Source: Opitutia bacterium
GTDB taxonomy: Bacteria > Verrucomicrobiota > Verrucomicrobiia > Opitutales > Seribacteraceae
Direction: 5' to 3'
DNA length: 64,000 nucleotides
Assembly (NCBI GenBank): GCA_002716045.1
Contig: PAZC01000014.1
Location: 36,750 to 100,749 of the forward strand
Part shown: in pieces, positions 59,701 through 64,000 of the stretch
How the letters are laid out: each line of letters starts with the position of its first letter
Position numbering within the stretch: position 1 is the stretch's first letter
Notes under the pieces: generated by a model
What the model was told of the DNA's origin: nothing
What the model saw: only the letters and a program-made list of their open reading frames with translations
The model's database searches: none
Program-made: the position numbers and the translations under genes

Positions 59701-62700
59701 ACTGGAGATGGCGTAGCCAACCCGAACCTTTCTCAAACAACTGTTTCCATGACGCGATCTCGTTCGGTCACGGCTAACTTCAAAGTGAAGACGCACGAAC
59801 TGTTGCTACAGACAAATCTCGGGGGAACCACTTCGGGAGAAGGGAACTATACCTATGGTGCTCAGGTGGGTATCACCGCATCACCTGAAAGCAACTATCA
59901 TTTCATTCATTGGATAGGCGCAGGTGTGGCTGATTCCACTTCCCCAAACACAAGCGTGTCGATGACCGCGGACCGTAACCTAAGCGCAGTTTTCGAAATC
60001 GATCGTCGCACACTTACAATCAATGCAAGCGGTGGTGGTTCCGTTTCCGGAAGCGGAAACTATGAGCATGGCGCAACCGTAAACCTGACCGCCACTGCCG
60101 ATGCCGGATATCAATTCGTCAACTGGACCGGTTCTTCCGTATCAGACTCCAACTCCCCTTCCACCACCATCACGCTATCTGCGGATGCCAACGTAACGGC
60201 AAATTTCCAAGCAAACGTACATCAACTTTCGCTCAATGTCAGTGGCAGCGGTTCAGTATCTGGCTCAGGCAGTTATAACTTTGGCTCTCTTGTCACTATC
60301 CATGCCACCCCAGACAGTGGATTTTATTTCACGGGATGGTCAGGCTCTGGCACAGTGGATGCCAATTCCTCGACCACGCAGGTCGCGATGTCGGAAAATA
60401 GAACCGTAACGGCCAACTTCACGGCCATTCCCCCCAACCAGCACGTATTGCAAACATTCGCCGATCCGATGAATTCAGGTGCCACCGGAGGCGGCGGTGT
60501 CTTCAGCCAAGACACCAGCGTCAACGTTCAAGTGACTCCGGCCACAGGTTACCATTTCCTCGGATGGAGCGTATCTGGCGGATCCCTCTCCTCTCCCCTT
60601 TCAGCCACAGCTGCCATAGTGACGCTGGACCAAAACTCCGAGGCAAATGCAACTGCCCACCTCGATGCCCTGACTTTCAAACTCAAGACGGAAACTTCTT
60701 CCGGAGGATCATCCTCGGGAGAGGGGAATTTCACCTATGGTCAAAGCGTATCAATCTCAGCCACTCCGCAAAACGGTTACAGTTTCAACGGATGGACAAT
60801 CGGCGGATCGATCGACTTCAGCGTCACCTCTGCCGATCGCCAATACGATGCATCCACCAACGCATTCTATCTCGACGGCAAGGAAAGTCCGCCCCTAACC
60901 CTTGTAAGAGGTAACGTGTACTCCTTTCGACTCGATGGTGTGACCACCACCAACCATCCTTTTTATTTCAGCACGGACACAAGCGGTGGCGGTAATTCGT
61001 ACTTGGCGGAATATTTGGATGGGGTGACGAATTCGCGGAGCGTCAATGGAACAGTGAGTATAACCGTCGATGAAAATACTCCTGCCACACTATACTATTA
61101 TTGCGGTAATCATTCGGGGATGGGGAACGTACTGACCATTATCGATGGAGTTGGATTGATCGACAATGCCAACGCAACTTCAACCAATGCATGGAGCAAC
61201 GCGACTTACTCCATCAAGGCAAATTTCTCATTGGCAAACCATACGTTGACTCTGACTTCAGGAACTGGAGGAAACGTTTCCGGAAGCGGCGCCTATGCTC
61301 ATGGAACAAATGCCGCGATCACTGCAACTGCAAATGAGGGATACATCTTTTCAAGTTGGAGTGGTGGAGGCGCAGTGGATTCCAATGCCTCATCCACTAC
61401 GATAGCAATGGATGGGGACCACTCGCTAACAGCCAACTTCGAGCCTGCCATCCATCACTTGACTGTAACGAGTTCAGCGGAATCACAAGGCTCTGTGATT
61501 GGAGGGGGAAGCTTTTCCCATGGAGAAACAACCAACATCTCCGCCATCCCCGCAACCGGATACCTGTTTTCGGGCTGGAGCGGCTCGAATGTCACCGATC
61601 CAAGCGCAAGTTCCACCTCCGTCACCGTGACTTCCTCACAGAACGTAACAGCGAATTTCACACTCACTTCACACCAAGTCATAATGCAAAGCAATCCCGT
61701 GGACGCAGGCATCTTGGTCGGCGAAGGCAACTTTAGCCACGGAAGCGATGCAAACGTTTCAGCTTCTCCCAACCAAGGGTACCTTTTCTCCCATTGGTCC
61801 GGAGACGGCTTGGCAGATGAAAATTCTTCAGTAACCACAGTCGCCGTGATCGAAGATCGCAATCTCACCGCCAATTTCGAACTCGCTTCCCATCTCCTGA
61901 CAGTGACAACAAAGTCAAGCGAAGGAGGCTTTGTCACTGGAGGCGGTACATTCAGTCATGGGGCTTCGGTAACAATATCAGCAACCCCTGAGGCCGGATA
62001 CGAATTCACTCAATGGTCGGGCATGAGCATCACTGACCAAAATGCCAGTTCCACCACAGTCTCAGTGACAGAACCCCATACCGTTACTGCAAGCTTCGCC
62101 AAGGCAACTCATAACGTTACTCTCCAAAGCAATCCCTCCAACGCAGGGAACCTTTCCGGTGGAGGTTCTTATGAATATGGGGTTATCGCCGACCTAAACG
62201 CAACCCCTGCCCATGGTTATGTCTTTTCACATTGGAGCGGCATCCATGATAGCGATTTCAACGAGAGCGAACTTTCCATGACCATCCTCAAGGACATCCC
62301 CTTGACCGCGCACTTCGTCGAGCATGCCGATGCCAAGAAACTACATTACGCGCTCAATGCCACGGAACATCATGCGGGATGGCGTGAAAGCGATTGGTTC
62401 GGGTTCTTCCATCAAGTCGATGATCATTGGGCTTACCACTTTGATTTTGGCTGGATTTACGTGGACGAGGTCAGCAACGGAGCATTCTGGTATTGGCATG
62501 AAACCCTTGGTTGGTTGTGGGCAACAGAGGATGTCTATCCGGCATCCTGGAGCAAGGAAACGAACCATTGGATTCGTTTTCATGTAGATGCCACAAGCGG
62601 GAATCTGCAAACCGACAACAACGGCCAACTATGGTATTACGACTACTCCGCAACAAAGTGGAACCGAAGCTCAGCGACTAGCGAAACTTCTTCTTTCGAG

Positions 62701-62940
62701 GTAAGCGTCGCAAGCTCACCTGCCATTGGTGGCACCGTGTCTGGCGCTGGTTCGTTCGAGGAAGGCTCCACCGCGACCCTCACTGCAACACCTTCCAACG
62801 GATACAAGTTCGTCAACTGGTCAGGGGATCTCGAAGGGGATTCATCCACTCTCACCTTTACGGTTACCAAGCAACTGAACTTAACCGCTGTCTTTCAGGA
62901 AGTCTCCAGCGATCAAACGATTCAAGGATTGTTCGATTAA
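53800..62940 (+). CDS. Giant secreted protein: two GH13 alpha-amylase domains, ~12 InlB-type repeats, cupredoxin-like insertion and Trp/Tyr-rich module
   Basis: TTG start with signal peptide; GH13-I motifs DNIMNH, GLRLDAVKH, GEHLG, QSHDSE; GH13-II motifs DAPFNH, GLRADFGQG, MSEALDG, NVSHDE; repeats of the form GxxSGxGxYxHGxxVxITATPxxGYxFxxWSG...VTANF. Confidence 0.93.
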   Translation: MKRNSTKLIAWQRILLALALVLPGSLSGEAMLQYFNTSWTEITRRMPELAEAGYSSLWLPPPTKGSGGLSVGYDLWDPFDLGGKEQRGTFNTRYGTEAELHRLIETAHRFGIRVYFDNIMNHRAFDVPGYNDFAPPDIYPGMRPEDFHIRRTEDGYYRKWDNVREWWSEWQVQNLGLADLVDIATEPGTTNKNFGAWEGATTEKIKFLRHPDNPEYYSYDANGTYVGFGKNNGLTSEYLSQHEAFYSEYVETYLNRAVRWLMDRTKADGLRLDAVKHIPADFFGATYGDDRDRSNYGYLGQAQEQFNLSRGFSDWGNHRDTVFDTELPRDDAMMFGEHLGAPPGVEDYINSGMRLLDNDLRHHLNSQLGNPWGTLAGMDAAGSYGFAPGSSVMHAQSHDSEYAARRELQHALYLTRGGIGIIYSDGNYKAGILKGSGGAFPRHANTNFLGQWGDNRIPNLLYFHEHFARGYQVGRWSDGDVVIYERVDKRDNPNMSDAAGTVGLIMINDNYSSGQNRGFTTGFPAVGGTDNDAYLYNYSSYGGGFYKYASQLNQVVIPAGGYFLFSWRSPESSDLWELAGGHPLSIMQDGNPVGTVSVKRTDGPDGDPGFNPYGVPDDDTNDFSYFWNVPRVTNGTNLKFVVRADGSTENVLLKLDGGIDLNGNGRRDNAPALSSDVTLGYEQMNFVARQGPEKFAARDTGRNMIGSAGAETYWWHADNETFSTVNGVTGHGSFPNETAHWVYHDPEQNNDQGVKQFNMENNTATIWLKIGYRLEINQARLYYTTDGTNPEGAGGQGLGVTQSISFAFSHSDEQEATVDWWKATIQLPESGILKYKIGVYRNESNGVSVASVFPKNEPSVSLKKKMLTMFELDGFNAKTIEYYPHNDWGDKATGLKEGFHYLKGRAFLSRLGQAPIYNTFTQTFYYDTKRPEGEVSFPAADGEELFGSEYGFVVRTDPSVTEVFFNIQDNDSSNDDSQTGALNGNGGNGGGNASAWVQATEITSRQDLGANYPKEWRFSYRNVPPGGGEATVRIALKEISSSNNLDQTEEEGHFSLLQRTVKTSGPNHRLFATWPQSDGEKVGQDYVMKTYLSTSLVEGKSDAEVLANLTISVDDSLQQEAPYPAAVALDLSNAWVEREVVPGLTALAYKLPILRNPEGAPDNFSQTIIVDYKDEGAGVDLRTLRTVKTDFIDHGPVNPILKVNGVNADYTSTHLFIDEVQGNQEDLEIVLEAPHVTVAEVYTNLNNRDLATSDSNGDGIEDGIHPPDRDSVSQANNNGYYQVHAMTFDASRGEAGAWVCQLKASKTGAYRITARFKIQDDADVWHWYTNDGRRDHAVVVTPMTAQSAIMYELNPLSVDAAGDSFVTRSTFEDLHDQNRWNLDYLKGMGANWLWFQPIHPRGEDGRENVNGQPYDPGSPYAVKNFFEVMPQLSNANTRSGAMQAFQDFVAAADDKQVSIMIDAPFNHVAWDVELDEKGVEIFGTGSAGDKIRTILPGFFSRADDYGSPARNENEIATAPDRDDFGKWNDVKDVYFGNYSALVRGNDPSERNPHQNEEDIFDYTGPGWNEQTRKTWKYFASYAPYWLEKTGLPAGQSIEFQTQTGIDGLRADFGQGLPPQLWEYVINVARARKWSFVFMSEALDGGAVTYRSSRHFDVLNENLLFSLQSATSPENYRQAIENRRISYGQSLVLLNNVSHDEENYQDPWQAFIRYATVSAHAGIPMSFMGQELGISRTYGFNHYETNFGKQVPHFKRYNSMQPIWDNNDFGLDQLYKTYASIGRARATSPALRSSHRYFLNETSTNAAHAKIHGVAKWDQPGSSPETSDVVLAFVNLDRDNQQSGTFDLSPDGNEAFLGIEKDHLYNVSNLASFQAEKQEAFLWAEARTGQDLLDNGIFVMLNPVPNSDGGWATAPYEAQFLKLHDLTTPRLEVNASTGGSASGTGNYAFGNNPIIHAIPDEGYAFDNWTGDGVANPNLSQTTVSMTRSRSVTANFKVKTHELLLQTNLGGTTSGEGNYTYGAQVGITASPESNYHFIHWIGAGVADSTSPNTSVSMTADRNLSAVFEIDRRTLTINASGGGSVSGSGNYEHGATVNLTATADAGYQFVNWTGSSVSDSNSPSTTITLSADANVTANFQANVHQLSLNVSGSGSVSGSGSYNFGSLVTIHATPDSGFYFTGWSGSGTVDANSSTTQVAMSENRTVTANFTAIPPNQHVLQTFADPMNSGATGGGGVFSQDTSVNVQVTPATGYHFLGWSVSGGSLSSPLSATAAIVTLDQNSEANATAHLDALTFKLKTETSSGGSSSGEGNFTYGQSVSISATPQNGYSFNGWTIGGSIDFSVTSADRQYDASTNAFYLDGKESPPLTLVRGNVYSFRLDGVTTTNHPFYFSTDTSGGGNSYLAEYLDGVTNSRSVNGTVSITVDENTPATLYYYCGNHSGMGNVLTIIDGVGLIDNANATSTNAWSNATYSIKANFSLANHTLTLTSGTGGNVSGSGAYAHGTNAAITATANEGYIFSSWSGGGAVDSNASSTTIAMDGDHSLTANFEPAIHHLTVTSSAESQGSVIGGGSFSHGETTNISAIPATGYLFSGWSGSNVTDPSASSTSVTVTSSQNVTANFTLTSHQVIMQSNPVDAGILVGEGNFSHGSDANVSASPNQGYLFSHWSGDGLADENSSVTTVAVIEDRNLTANFELASHLLTVTTKSSEGGFVTGGGTFSHGASVTISATPEAGYEFTQWSGMSITDQNASSTTVSVTEPHTVTASFAKATHNVTLQSNPSNAGNLSGGGSYEYGVIADLNATPAHGYVFSHWSGIHDSDFNESELSMTILKDIPLTAHFVEHADAKKLHYALNATEHHAGWRESDWFGFFHQVDDHWAYHFDFGWIYVDEVSNGAFWYWHETLGWLWATEDVYPASWSKETNHWIRFHVDATSGNLQTDNNGQLWYYDYSATKWNRSSATSETSSFEVSVASSPAIGGTVSGAGSFEEGSTATLTATPSNGYKFVNWSGDLEGDSSTLTFTVTKQLNLTAVFQEVSSDQTIQGLFD
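59587..62322 (+). repeat. Array of 11 InlB B-repeat-like units (12th at about 62692-62910)
   Basis: Manual alignment of translated sequence; unit about 67-70 aa. Confidence 0.85.
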
Positions 62941-63013
62941 AAAGGACCAGCGACGCTTCAGACAGTCGCATGCTCCGGAAAATTTAATCCATAACCTATT
63001 CAACTGTAGTTAG

Positions 63014-64000
63014 TCACTTAATCGAATATCCGAGTGCTTCCTCAAGCGAAAGACGCGCGGATTGATGCTGGTAACGAGCTTCGAAAAGGTCTCGACGAGC
63101 CTCCAACAAACCGATCAGGAGACGCTGGCGGACAACCAATTCGACGCCTAGGCCATCTTGAGCTTCGGAAAGGCCAGGGGCAAGTTCGCCTTCGAGAATC
63201 GCAACGGAAGTTTCTCGTTCGACCAAACGTCGAAGGGAAGTTTGGTAGTTTCGTCGGGCCGTGGCGAGCGCCAAGCGAAGATCACGACGGGCGAGGCGTT
63301 CGATGGAACGTGTTTCCTGAAGTTCGGCGGCGGCGGCCTGAAGATCGGTTTGGCGCCCCCAAAGGGGAATATCAAAGCCAAGCAGAAAACCCCATTGATT
63401 GCTATCGGAAGCAACACGCCTGTCATGCTCAAGGCTAGCTTGAACAAATGAAAACCAAGGGATTTGGCGGGCTCTGACCTGACGAATGCGAGCGAGCGCA
63501 GCATCACTCTCACTTTCGAGAGAAAGAATTTCAGGTCTGCCTAGGATAGATCGATCGAATGAATTTCCGGAGAGGATTGCTGTTGCATTGGTATCCAACT
63601 GCGTGAAGGAAGTTACCAGATTGATCGGTTGATTTTCGGGAAGGTAAAGGTGGGCTCGTAGAGTGGCAGTTGCATTTTCGGAAGCGTGTTCTGCTTCGGC
63701 AACCTCGGATGCTTTTTGAGAGGTCTTGAGCCGGCTTTCGAGTATTTTGGGGAGAGTGAGTTGCCCTGCATTGAAAAGGGCTTCTTGGGCGGATCGAATA
63801 GTGGATTGAGCTTTTGCTATTTCACGGGCAAAGAAAACATCTCCCTGACGAAAGATCGTCTCGAAATAGAGTTTGGTTACTTCGGTAACTAGAAAACGCT
63901 CGGCTAACTGAAGTTGAAAACGAGCGACTTCAGTTCGTGCTTGTCCTTCCTCACGCAAGGCTTCTGTTTCCCATGGGTTATTGAAACGAAGGCGAAGCGC
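63014..64000 (-). CDS. TolC-family outer-membrane efflux protein, N-terminus cut by window edge
   Basis: Track gives a TTG start at 63958, but the frame stays open to 64000 (ALRLRFNNPWETEALREEGQARTEVARFQLQLAERF); OEP-like coiled-coil pattern. Confidence 0.88.
   Translation of the reverse strand, partial: ALRLRFNNPWETEALREEGQARTEVARFQLQLAERFLVTEVTKLYFETIFRQGDVFFAREIAKAQSTIRSAQEALFNAGQLTLPKILESRLKTSQKASEVAEAEHASENATATLRAHLYLPENQPINLVTSFTQLDTNATAILSGNSFDRSILGRPEILSLESESDAALARIRQVRARQIPWFSFVQASLEHDRRVASDSNQWGFLLGFDIPLWGRQTDLQAAAAELQETRSIERLARRDLRLALATARRNYQTSLRRLVERETSVAILEGELAPGLSEAQDGLGVELVVRQRLLIGLLEARRDLFEARYQHQSARLSLEEALGYSIK

Noticed and set aside
59587-62910. CRISPR array or DNA-level tandem repeat in the 3' part of the giant gene
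   Set aside because: The repetition is at protein level (InlB-type units in one open frame); DNA copies are diverged and have no short direct repeat plus unique spacer pattern.

Overview
The window looks like a PVC-group chromosome segment, most likely Verrucomicrobiota (inferred from gene families only). It is dense in secreted carbohydrate-active genes. I see six Cys-type sulfatases (one cut by the left edge), two DUF1080 proteins, GH16, a BNR sialidase-like protein, Gfo/Idh/MocA, PQQ-type beta-propellers, two DUF1501 proteins, a DUF1549/DUF1553 cytochrome-type protein, a PVC-type dehydrogenase/cytochrome, and a giant 3046-aa protein. The giant protein carries two GH13 amylase domains, about 12 InlB-type repeats, a cupredoxin-like insertion and a Trp/Tyr-rich module. 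Between these lie a CzcCBA-type metal efflux operon with a His-rich secreted protein and a divergent MerC-like gene, a TatD/EboB-like hydrolase with a 77-aa partner ORF, cysS, a Fur-family regulator, SufE, an apparently orphan 5mC DNA methyltransferase, an Fbp-type iron ABC transporter, katG, an SDR and an aquaporin. I found no tRNA, rRNA, CRISPR array or transposase. The best candidates for new biology are the giant double-GH13 protein, a TTGCAA motif cluster in the metal-efflux divergent promoter (related palindrome at the Fur gene), a secreted beta-propeller with a methyltransferase-like N-terminus, an exported protein made of tandem SHOCT-like hairpins, and the 77-aa/TatD pair. All family assignments are from reading motifs; no database search was run.
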